DNA from: Paenibacillus sp. MBLB1832 | Lineage (GTDB): Bacteria; Bacillota; Bacilli; Paenibacillales; NBRC-103111 | Assembly (NCBI RefSeq): GCF_032271945.1 | Contig: NZ_CP130319.1 | Coordinates: 1,445,001 to 1,509,000, forward strand | Reading direction: 5' to 3' | DNA length: 64,000 nt | Shown: in pieces, positions 11,401 through 17,271 of the stretch | How the letters are laid out: the number at the start of each line of letters is the position of its first letter | Numbering within the stretch: position 1 is the stretch's first letter | The notes under the pieces: generated by a model | What the model saw: only the letters and a program-made list of their open reading frames with translations | Told to the model about the DNA's origin: nothing | Database searches by the model: none | Made by a program: the position numbers and the translations under genes

Positions 11401-12591
11401 TCAGGAGTCGACAAGACCGAGTATAGTTTGGATGGCGGAGCGAGCTGGATGCCTTACACGGCGCCTGTTACTGTCAACGATAACGGCCAGAGAACGTTCC
11501 TCTTCCGCTCGAAGGACAAGGAAGGCAATGTGGAAGTAGCGCAATCGCTCAGCTTGCAATTGGATACAAATAGTCCGATCAGTTCCGCGGCCTTGGCGCC
11601 GGCACAGCCGGATGGACAGATCGGATGGTACCGCACGCCTGTATCCATCGACTTAAGCACTGTCGATGCGGTATCCGGTGTGGCGAGCACGGAATATACC
11701 ATAGATGGCGGAGTTTCCTGGTTACCATACGCAGGTACGATCGTAATCGGGCAGGAAGGACAGACGACCGTAGGTTATCGCTCCACGGACAAGGCTGGAA
11801 ACCAAGAGACGACTCGTTCCGTAAGTGTGTCGGTTGATTCGACCGCACCTGCGGCATCTGCGACTGTAGCATCTACGCAAGGCGGTCAGAACGGCTGGTA
11901 TTCGCACCCCGTGACGGTCACGCTTAACGCGGCTGATAACCTGAGCGGTGTTACGCAGACGTTGTATAGTCTTGATGGCGGAGCGCATTGGAATGTTTAC
12001 ACAGGAGCGTTTCAGGTGAGTCAGGACGGTTCGTACACGATTCTTTACCGTTCCAAGGATAACGCAGGCAATGAGGAATCGGTTAAGACGATCGTATTCG
12101 ATGTTGATGCAACAGCACCAGTCATTGCAGTCGGTATACCGACTGAGGGTGGGCGTTACCGTGATACCGACAATTTGAAGGTTCAGTTCTCTGTTACGGA
12201 GTCGGGTGGATCGGGACTTGCAACGGAAACAACAACGGCAACGCTGGATGGAAGCATCGTTCAGAACGGTCAATCGATCGATCTGACGGGCTTGGCACTC
12301 GGCAATCACACCTTTGTCGTAAGCGCAAGCGACCAAGCAGGGAATGTCAATACCGTAACCATTACGTTTCTGGTATACGCGGATCGCGACTCGCTTAACG
12401 CGCAAATCAACAGATTCGCGACGTCTGGAGCGATCGACAGCAGCGGCGTAGCAAACAGCCTTCGTGCTAAGGTCAAGGCTGGCAGCTACAGCGATCTGAT
12501 CGCCGAGCTGCAGTCTCAATCCGGCAAGCACATCAAGGCGAGTGCGGCTGCACTACTGATTCGGGATGCCCAACATATTCTGAGTCATTAA
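5452..12591 (+). CDS. Giant secreted heparinase II/III-like polysaccharide lyase with many accessory domains
   Basis: 2379 residues from TTG 5452, chosen because GGAGGTGA precedes it by 5 bases and the protein then opens with a signal peptide ending AFAA near residue 37. Domains by similarity of sequence style: LamG/concanavalin-like (40-260); two Ig-like domains sharing a VFIQGN/IFIQGN motif (261-473); an alpha/alpha-barrel lyase part starting HPRLLATK (477-750); a heparinase II/III-like C-terminal sheet domain with FSMRSSW and ASHGDLDVGTF (837-1090); F5/8-type discoidin (1197-1320); Big2 (1330-1420); DNRLRE (1427-1590); Big2 (1594-1677); Ig-like (1680-1774); X2 (1774-1857); FN3 (1859-1948); three tandem 91-residue repeats (1949-2222); Ig-like; and a C-terminal FIMAH-like domain (2311-2379). 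It probably cleaves an acidic polysaccharide outside the cell. The exact substrate cannot be read from sequence. Confidence 0.88.
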   Translation: MIKFVRIRSIIKFMLSALLVLSSLGSSWLPLEKAFAAGNKPFTIGFESSESYTMNADVYNQPASGVKWGRGTNTVLFKVDPTAGKTGAGLRSQSTGAQFEQIRFLPTAAELGVQPGPPLNSKMSFSLDVNMNDQPGAYAQDWEVGIRDLNGTNQGYAITLSINADGTIQYKNGGTWISVKQSDQTTVMKLVPNTYATISGILDYATKKYKLYVNGVPQSSGGNISFTSSIVDEFGYIAIKKLSTAPKNISLDNVTMGLNAAPELTNAIVGNDARTITLQFDRQLQNQLAALQSSVSLATYGNSFSPLQSNDQVFIQGNSISIQLAAPLLGSENVLKISGGALTDIYGNTNAIDILTPPLKGLSEAAPSLPPVLTGETVNPTNTTVTLQFDQPIMANTTNLKEMASIASDGVQFKPLGENDQIFIQGNTIVIRLGYGLKGTENKIKLQANAIRSLNGGAVLGNAIVTDSLRGVTEPTMRSLLNEHPRLLATKADFQRIQTHVANQTSPYKEWFAKLDHDAQGMLQLAPSTYNVTSGEGLLATSRQVLTRVQTLAMMYRVQKESNIALATAYANRAWTELNTAAAFPDWYPYHFLDTAEMTAAFAIGYDWLYDYLDESQKLVVRNAIVNKGLLPGKATYDSHYNGAPKPVDKDNWGDFGRNGWVTINNNWNFVTNGGLGLGALAIGDEEPVLSEQIIQFTKRSLPNVTTEFAPDGGWMEGATYWSYAVDYFTTYIASLQSSLGTDMGLLSTPALDQTSLYPIYLSGSTGQAVNFGDGLTASSSTPAMFYYAKQFHHPEYARWRKALTLGEPKDLIWYDPAYDKSLNESQTPLDKYFGKVELFSMRSSWDQSSGTSVSFKAGDNLAASHGDLDVGTFVMDALGVRWAQDFGLDSYLLPNYFQTGASGERWKYYTKRAEGHNTLLVNPGTAPDQDPTAKAVISRFGSSEQEAFAIADLTSVYKDVYAQGGSLTRGIRLFDNRRSVMVQDELVTQVPVELWWSMHTAAETELSGDGKSIILKSENKRLKMTIVSPAAASFTVRNSDYLSPAMSSSPLENSRAGIQNVTIYMPNAGTTTLSVLMTPYYAGDVLDEPVASLKPLAQWSVDASPAAKLDSIAIDGIPISNFQPGNFSYSRILPLGATIPNVTASVSDPDLEVHVIQADLLQGSAWVEVQSRTHTKQNSRYKVSFIYPIDSGSILSYSGFQPGNTPENTLDGNGSTRWSAQGAGQWIQYNLGQDQLISEVQLAFNQSDARKYTFDVLVSTDGITYTKVLDRVISSLTPATNPVEYPLQSFSFSPIAARLVKIVGYGSTVNDWNNYTEVRIGNVTPVLTPMPASLESVAVNPEATQVLIGKQTRLTVTGKLTNGSEVSKAQFAAIKYRSSDSSVLTINEDGVVTGHKLGRAFIAADVTYQGVTRKGVTQVIVRDRSSYTVSASADSYVNNGGNASSNYGAATRMLVKLNSQAGLDRRTFLQFDLSDVPAGSTGAKLYLFGDQDNDTGDFAVWGVGDSWTERGLTYQNMPQQQGNPIVGNVKFSVGSGSWKSIDITPYVNNQLSAGDKIISLEVVGTSNATLAGLESREGVNGAYLLFSYPLILTTGVSVSPSEFELTVGAERDLEAVVTPADAYNPTTVWSSSDTAVAVVDAQTGKVKAIGEGKATITVMTEEGGHSAVSLLTVKSIPPPAPPVVVSPIDAVVTRSGQVVISLQAEFGVIVKVRNGAEVIATAVGAGDTAVSVPLPVLADGVYLLTATSTDAKGKESEAATIPTITVAVTPADVTPTIASYNKGAPLDVDFTITANGNEFSGLQNGAYTLVPKVDYTVSGDVYRIKSSYLSTLPVGTATITFDFATAADKQVTIQVTPDTLPPSIPEGLQVTGTSKNSVSLAWSASADAGGTVTYELYCGAERVAAGITQTTYTAAGLQPDTAYSFSVRAVDSAGNASDLSSAVTVDLKPPVTVSSTSPAQPDGQSGWYRNPVTITLTATDNMSGVDKTEYSLDGGASWMPYTAPVTVNDNGQRTFLFRSKDKEGNVEVAQSLSLQLDTNSPISSAALAPAQPDGQIGWYRTPVSIDLSTVDAVSGVASTEYTIDGGVSWLPYAGTIVIGQEGQTTVGYRSTDKAGNQETTRSVSVSVDSTAPAASATVASTQGGQNGWYSHPVTVTLNAADNLSGVTQTLYSLDGGAHWNVYTGAFQVSQDGSYTILYRSKDNAGNEESVKTIVFDVDATAPVIAVGIPTEGGRYRDTDNLKVQFSVTESGGSGLATETTTATLDGSIVQNGQSIDLTGLALGNHTFVVSASDQAGNVNTVTITFLVYADRDSLNAQINRFATSGAIDSSGVANSLRAKVKAGSYSDLIAELQSQSGKHIKASAAALLIRDAQHILSH
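11300..12120 (+). repeat. Three tandem coding repeats of about 270 bp in the lyase gene
   Basis: Each unit encodes about 91 residues containing GWYxxPV near its start, a YSLDGG/YTIDGG motif in the middle and YRSKDxAGN or FRSKDKEGN near its end. These are OmpL47/Ig-like beta-sandwich modules. The copies have diverged, so they are old duplications rather than recent slippage. Confidence 0.85.
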
Positions 12592-12609
12592 GCCCTTTAG
12601 TTGTAGCAC

Positions 12610-12656
12610 AAGCAAACACCACTCTTTCCCCGTGAGGAAAAGTGGTGTTTGCTTTT
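12610..12656 (+). terminator. Strong intrinsic terminator after the lyase gene
   Basis: A 13-bp perfect stem pairs 12611-12623 with 12641-12653; further inner pairing is possible and T residues follow. It closes the polysaccharide operon. Confidence 0.9.
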
Positions 12657-12661
12657 ATCGT

Positions 12662-12990
12662 GCAGTTACCGCTGCAGATGCTCAACAGAGTCTCAGAGGT
12701 TCGCGGTTTGAACATCGAGCATTTTCAATTTGGAGAGAATCCAACATTACACTTTATAGGTAAGGGAGGAGATTGAGAACAGACATACTTCATACAGGAG
12801 TAGCAAATATAATAGAAAAGTATCTCTTGGAGCGGGTAATCAGCACTCTTTATATCGCAAGAGGGGCGCCGAATTGGACGAAGAACAATTCAAAACATTA
12901 TGGAAGGAGCTTCTTCCTTAATTAAAGAAGCTCGTCCTTCTCTAAAGGCCAAAAAAATTAGTAGCCATAAATTAAGGGGAGATCAGGGTG
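12662..12990 (+). pseudogene. Decayed tyrosine recombinase (phage-type integrase) fragment
   Basis: No intact frame remains, but three pieces in different frames fit the catalytic domain of a tyrosine recombinase in the correct order. The piece at about 12680-12770 reads SEVRGLNIEHFQFGENPTL then HFIGKGG, matching the RxSEhxxL and GKG.K region. The piece at about 12773-12838 reads LRTDILHTGVANIIEKYLLE. The piece at about 12912-12985 contains KKISSHKLRGD, matching the HxLRH box. Frameshifts and stops separate them. The fossil indicates a former mobile element. I infer the family from motif order alone; a translated search would settle it. Confidence 0.6.
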
Positions 12991-13470
12991 ACCGAGAGGT
13001 ACAAAGCCTTGGCGATGCGTCCGGAGCTGGAAGTGGGGAACATGACCTGGTCCTCGGAAAGTATGCTGTCCAAGATCGTTCCTAAAGCAAGCGGGGAATT
13101 TTATAATTTCGTTCAATCAGGAGCAGCATGTGTGCGTAATAACCAAGCGTGGCACCCTACATGTGCCGGCCAATTTTTCAATTGGAAGATCAGACAACTA
13201 AGCTCTCAACTAAAATTGGAATGAACCCTGCCACTTAGAGCTTTCCACCATTGTGTGCTCGCCAATCTTCCCGTGTCAACTTCCGGAGTGAATTGGGAAA
13301 TGAAGATCGGTCGAACCGCTCAACTCGTACGCAGTCAAGAATGGCAGCTGCTACGAGTGCATAGACTGGAGAGACAAGTCCGTGGTGGCTGCCCGATGCC
13401 ATTTGGACCGCTACCGCATTCCTAAACGTTTGTATTCGCGCAGGTGTAATCATAATCCCATAAAGTCCAA
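12991..13470. other. Stretch without a recognisable gene
   Basis: A 78-codon frame (12988-13224, +) starts with GTG and has no convincing ribosome site. The rest has only short frames on both strands that resemble nothing I know. It sits between an integrase fossil and a broken regulator, so it is probably further degraded DNA. Confidence 0.5.
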
Positions 13471-13471
13471 A

Positions 13472-13517
13472 TAAAAAAGTCCTACCCGCTACGATATTTA
13501 GCGGGTAGGATTTTTTC
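13472..13517. terminator. Bidirectional terminator overlapping the end of the broken AraC gene
   Basis: A 12-bp perfect stem pairs 13480-13491 with 13499-13510, with an A run before it and a T run after it. It can therefore stop transcription from either side. The last codons and TAA stop of the AraC-type gene (minus strand) lie inside the hairpin. Confidence 0.85.
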
Positions 13518-14351
13518 TCCATCCCGTAGGGCTGACTCCAAATTTCTGCTTAAATAATCGGCTGAAATAGTGAATAGATGAAAATCCCGATGCCATAGCG
13601 ATATGTTCAATGGACAGATCACTTTCGTGTAGATAGCTGACAGCTGCATTCATTCGAAGCTCGTTCAAATACTGAAACGGGGTCTTGCCACTCATCTCTT
13701 TGAACATACGAATTAAATAAGAGGGATTAAATGAACTAGGCTTACTAAAGTTTGGAGTGTAATCGAGTTTTCCTTGTAATGCGATTCCATGTAGCTCATG
13801 AGCGTGTCAACGATGTTTCTTTTGCCTGCTTCCCAAGTATTCCCGTCAGCCGTGGTCGGAGTGGCCGAACGTAACACATAATCCACGCTCAACAGGATAT
13901 TGGATAGCTCCGATTGTACGTAGGAATTAAAAATAGTAGAGGGGAAGCGGCCACGATCCTGAATAAGCTGACCTAACAGCTGTAAGCTCCCATGTAACAT
14001 CCGAATAAGAGGCGAGGCCCGATCCAGTACCGACTGTAATTCGCACCAAATTCTAGCTTTCTTGGTGTCGGGGAACGCCACATCCCCTGCAAGATCCAAC
14101 TCCAGATAATAATAGGATAAGCCCGGAGACAAGCGGTTTAATTCATGAGGGGTATTTGGAGGTAGAAGGATGAGATCTTGCGCCTGAACGGTGTAGTCTT
14201 TACCCGCCCAGGTTAACAAGGCATTTCCTGCAACGATATATAAAAGTTCAGAGTATGGATGGATACCTCCGTTTTCCATCTCCATACCCGCCGTATCGGC
14301 GTAATAACCGCTTTTTCGAATAAACAAGGACACGCCCTCCTCATAGGTCAA
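13498..14351 (-). pseudogene. AraC-family regulator with cupin sensor domain, broken by a one-base deletion
   Basis: Two frames make up one regulator. Minus-strand 14351-13713 encodes a cupin-like sugar-sensing part (HPYSELLYIVAG, LPPNTPHEL) and the start of the DNA-binding domain. Minus-strand 13707-13498 encodes the second helix-turn-helix with HYFSRLFKQKFGVSPTGW. Restoring one T in the run at 13729-13731 (three present, four expected) joins them as a VHFNPSYLIRMFK-like stretch typical of AraC proteins and gives 284 residues. It is either a real recent inactivation or a sequencing error in a short homopolymer. It lies divergent from the aldolase gene and may have regulated it. Confidence 0.85.
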
Positions 14352-14434
14352 TATTGTGCAAATGATAGATTAGAAATTCAATCATGGCAGGTAATAAAAA
14401 ACGATGGGAGCCAGCAAATGTGAGATGGTATCCA

Positions 14435-14463
14435 AAGACAGTCTTTCCTGCTAATTTTATAAT
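14435..14463 (+). promoter_or_regulatory. Likely sigma-A promoter for the class II aldolase gene
   Basis: A perfect TATAAT (14458-14463) lies 17 bases after AAGACA (14435-14440), about 49 bases before the start codon, in the divergent region facing the broken AraC gene. Confidence 0.55.
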
Positions 14464-14511
14464 AAAATCACGGCTGTGAGAATCTACTTGTGGTTAAAAG
14501 GGAGGGAAAAT

Positions 14512-15171
14512 ATGGATTATATAGCACTTAGAGAAGAATTAAGTAAATATGGGGCTAAAATCGTGAACAAGGGTCTGGTGGTGGGACCGGGTGGGAACAT
14601 CAGTGCGAGTGAGGGGGGCAGGATGCTAATTTCACCAAGCGGATTCGACTTAGCAGAGATTCAGCCGGAGCAATGGTGTGTTGTAGACATCGAATCAGGT
14701 CAGCTGGAAGCGAATTCCTTACGTCCCTCTTCGGAGATCACCATGCATTTGGACGCATACCGTGTCCGACCGGACATGACAGCGATTGTGCATACACACC
14801 CGGCGAATTGTATTGCGCTTGGACTCATCGCTAGAGAGCTGCCATTCATGTTCCCCGATCAGGCAGCACTTATCGGCAGTATGGAATTCATTGATTATGT
14901 GGTGCCCACGACACAGAAGCTGGCCGACGCCGTTGCAGCGAAAATCATTCATTCTGACACCTTGTTATTGGAAAATCACGGATTAGTGACGTCCGGGAAA
15001 AACCTAAGAGAAGCGTATTATCGAACCGAGATTATGGAAGAAAGCGCGAGAATTTACCTGCTAGCCTCGGCCATCCGACTACCTAAAGTGCTGACCAAAG
15101 AAGAGGTATATGAAATTCAGACATTAGATAGTGAAGCTTATCGAATCGCACTTTTGCAAAAGCAGAAATAG
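14512..15171 (+). CDS. Class II aldolase/epimerase family protein (FucA/AraD type)
   Basis: 219 residues from ATG 14512, preceded by AAGGGAGGG 6 bases upstream. GPGGNISAS near residue 26, the TxHLD-like SSEITMHLDAY and the metal-binding VHTHP motif (about 90-95), plus a later LLENHGL, are signatures of zinc-dependent class II aldolases such as L-fuculose-1-phosphate aldolase and ribulose-phosphate 4-epimerase. It would split or epimerise a sugar phosphate in the cytoplasm. It stands alone between a promoter and two terminators, opposite a broken AraC/cupin regulator. The precise substrate is open. Confidence 0.88.
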   Translation: MDYIALREELSKYGAKIVNKGLVVGPGGNISASEGGRMLISPSGFDLAEIQPEQWCVVDIESGQLEANSLRPSSEITMHLDAYRVRPDMTAIVHTHPANCIALGLIARELPFMFPDQAALIGSMEFIDYVVPTTQKLADAVAAKIIHSDTLLLENHGLVTSGKNLREAYYRTEIMEESARIYLLASAIRLPKVLTKEEVYEIQTLDSEAYRIALLQKQK

Positions 15172-15211
15172 GTTCCATCAACTACACTAAGTTTAATACC
15201 TTAATTATACA

Positions 15212-15262
15212 GAAAAAAGGTACAGCATCCTCAAAAAAATGAGGAAATCTGTACCTTTGCTT
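15212..15262 (+). terminator. Terminator after the aldolase gene
   Basis: A 10-bp stem pairs 15216-15225 with 15249-15258, with an additional inner pairing CCTC/GAGG. The T run after it is weak. Confidence 0.7.
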
Positions 15263-15265
15263 TCA

Positions 15266-15305
15266 ATAAGGGGACTTTTTCAGTGGCCTCCCCTTATGTT
15301 TTCTG
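15266..15305 (+). terminator. Second terminator-like hairpin after the aldolase gene
   Basis: A 9-bp stem pairs 15266-15274 with 15289-15297 and is followed by GTTTT. Together with the previous hairpin it makes a double stop before the molybdenum-hydroxylase operon. Confidence 0.6.
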
Positions 15306-15416
15306 GCTTTATCCATTTCAAAACCAATTTGTCACCCAACAGTCGTCGTAATTATAGCTTTCAAATAATATATATATCTATATATGAAGTGTTTGTTATA
15401 AGAGAGGGCGAGTAAC

Positions 15417-16241
15417 ATGGAACTTTATCAGAGACTGATCTCCTCCATTGAAAGTCGAATAGGGGTTGCCTTAATCACAGTCACAAGGATCGATCTTCAC
15501 GATCCAAACCATTACTGGCAGCTAACGGAATTTACTGTGGGAACCAAGCTGCTGGTTTACGCTAGTGGAAACGTATTTTGTGAAAAAGAATTAGCAATGG
15601 AAGACTGGCAGCCTCTATTGGAAAATGCAAAGATGGCGTTGGCCAATCAAAAATCACATACGTGCATTTCACAAATAAAGTCCTGCGAAATCGAATATTT
15701 TGTGGACGTGTATCCGCAGCCGTTGCATCTAATCGTTGTGGGAGCTGGCCATGTGGCGAAGCCATTGGTGGAAATGGGTAACAAGCTTGGGTTTTATATC
15801 ACTGTCATTTGTGATAGGCCACAATTTGCGAATAACGAACAATTTCCTTGGGCCGACGAGGTTGTATGTAGACCCTATACGGAGTATTTCCGAAATTTGG
15901 ACATATCGGATCGGCCTTATATATTGTTGCTCACACGGGGCCATCAGTATGATGTTGCGATCCTCCGTGAAATTCTGCATCTTTCTGTTCCCTACATAGG
16001 AATGATTGGAAGCCGTAGACGCATTTCAGGTGTGTTTTCTCAGCTCCATGAGGATTTGCCAGATGTCGGGTTTCAGCATGTATACGCGCCTATTGGTCTG
16101 GATATTGGCGCACAAACGCCTGAGGAGATAGCAATTAGCGTGTTGGCGGAAATTTTACGGGTAAAGAATCAGAAATCCGGAAGATCACTAAAAGAAGAAG
16201 TCCGCCATTTTATCGTGGATAGGCAGGTGGAAGAGGAATGA
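15417..16241 (+). CDS. XdhC-like molybdenum-hydroxylase maturation factor with Rossmann domain
   Basis: 274 residues. The C-terminal half contains LIVVGAGHVAKPL (about 104-116) and MIGSRRRI, the Rossmann-type XdhC_C domain. The N-terminal 100 residues only loosely resemble the XdhC_CoxI domain. By family knowledge such proteins bind molybdenum cofactor, promote its sulfuration and hand it to xanthine-dehydrogenase-type enzymes. It is the first gene of an operon and its stop overlaps the next start by 4 bases, where a separate XdhC_CoxI domain is encoded. The two proteins may together equal one full-length XdhC/PucA. Confidence 0.85.
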   Translation: MELYQRLISSIESRIGVALITVTRIDLHDPNHYWQLTEFTVGTKLLVYASGNVFCEKELAMEDWQPLLENAKMALANQKSHTCISQIKSCEIEYFVDVYPQPLHLIVVGAGHVAKPLVEMGNKLGFYITVICDRPQFANNEQFPWADEVVCRPYTEYFRNLDISDRPYILLLTRGHQYDVAILREILHLSVPYIGMIGSRRRISGVFSQLHEDLPDVGFQHVYAPIGLDIGAQTPEEIAISVLAEILRVKNQKSGRSLKEEVRHFIVDRQVEEE

Positions 16242-16555
16242 GCGATCTTGAGCTGCTGAAACGGATCGTACAGATTAAATCTACCGGTACAAATGCGGTA
16301 TTGGCTACCGTGATTCGAACGAAGGGATCTACGCCTAGAAAGGTCGGCGCGAAAATGATTATTTATGCCGATGGAACCATTGCTGGGACGATCGGAGGGG
16401 GGTGTGGGGAAGGCGAGGTGATTGAGATAGCCATGCATGTTATAGCCGCAAAGATGAGCATCCAGCACACGGTTGATCTGACTGCAGGACTGTTTTATGA
16501 AGATGGAGGGATCTGCGGCGGCATTCAGGTTGTATTTATTGAGCCCCTACATTGA
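16238..16555 (+). CDS. Stand-alone XdhC_CoxI domain protein
   Basis: 105 residues carrying the family signature GSTPRKVGAKM followed by GTIGGGCGEG and, near the end, DGGICGG. It matches only the N-terminal domain of XdhC/PucA/CoxI. The gene overlaps the preceding XdhC-like gene in the ATGA style, which suggests a coupled pair acting together in cofactor insertion into the molybdenum subunit encoded downstream. It ends cleanly with TGA and shows no sign of truncation by a frameshift. Confidence 0.88.
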   Translation: MSDLELLKRIVQIKSTGTNAVLATVIRTKGSTPRKVGAKMIIYADGTIAGTIGGGCGEGEVIEIAMHVIAAKMSIQHTVDLTAGLFYEDGGICGGIQVVFIEPLH

Positions 16556-16648
16556 GAGAGATAGGTTGGATATATCCTTGGCTAATTCCCTCAGGTAATA
16601 CGAAATATTCGGGAGCATATATTATAGGAAGCCAAAGAGGTGGAATCG

Positions 16649-17257
16649 ATGGAAGCGATCATCCTTGCAGCCGGACTTTCAAGCAGAGCACATGATTTTA
16701 AAATGACTTTACAACTAGGGACAATGACCGTATTGGAGCATACCGTTTCAAAATTTGAAGGCATATGCAAAAGGGTTATCGTTGTAAGTGGATTTCAGTG
16801 CGAACGGATACAAGAAGCTACATCAGAGATGCAGAAGAAAAACAAATATAACATGGATATCGTAGATGTTGTTAATCCACATTTTGACCAAGGTATGTTT
16901 AGTTCCGTTCAAAGAGGCTGCAGAGAAGTGGAAGCATCTAGCTTTTTTATTACACCTGGAGATTGTCCCCTTGTCCAGAAGGAAACCATTTGGAAGTTAG
17001 CACAAGAAAAGGGGGAGGTTGTGATTCCAAGTTATCAATGGAAAGGCGGACACCCGATTAAATTAACAGGCGAGATAAAGACACGCATTCTTGAAGCCAA
17101 GCCTGATAGTAATCTGAGAGCAATTCTTCAACTATATGAAAAGAATTATATGAATATAGACGATCCTGGTGTCCTTATGGATTTGGATACGCCGAAAGAT
17201 TTTGAGAAAGCAACTGAATATTACAACGAATGCAGCAGAATTTTAAAACTACCATAA
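16649..17257 (+). CDS. MobA/MocA-like molybdenum cofactor nucleotidyltransferase
   Basis: 202 residues from ATG 16649, with AGAGG about 8 bases upstream; a GTG at 16640 overlaps that site and is less likely. It opens with MEAIILAAGLSSR, the nucleotide-binding loop of MobA-like NTP transferases, and has GDCPLV further on and GGHPI near the middle. Such enzymes add CMP or GMP to molybdopterin; in hydroxylase operons the CMP form (MocA type) is expected. The loop continues AHDFKM rather than the usual MGxxK, a small departure. Its end is 14 bases before the start chosen for the molybdenum subunit. Confidence 0.85.
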   Translation: MEAIILAAGLSSRAHDFKMTLQLGTMTVLEHTVSKFEGICKRVIVVSGFQCERIQEATSEMQKKNKYNMDIVDVVNPHFDQGMFSSVQRGCREVEASSFFITPGDCPLVQKETIWKLAQEKGEVVIPSYQWKGGHPIKLTGEIKTRILEAKPDSNLRAILQLYEKNYMNIDDPGVLMDLDTPKDFEKATEYYNECSRILKLP

Positions 17258-17271
17258 GGGGTGCTGCTTCC

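Noticed and set aside
11722..12531. Long minus-strand frame of 269 codons inside the giant lyase gene
   Set aside because: It is antisense to a repetitive coding region with clear domain signatures and has no ribosome site or family resemblance.
13235..13522. Minus-strand frame of 95 codons beside the broken AraC gene
   Set aside because: It begins within the terminator hairpin, has no promoter or ribosome site and overlaps the end of the regulator; composition does not look coding.
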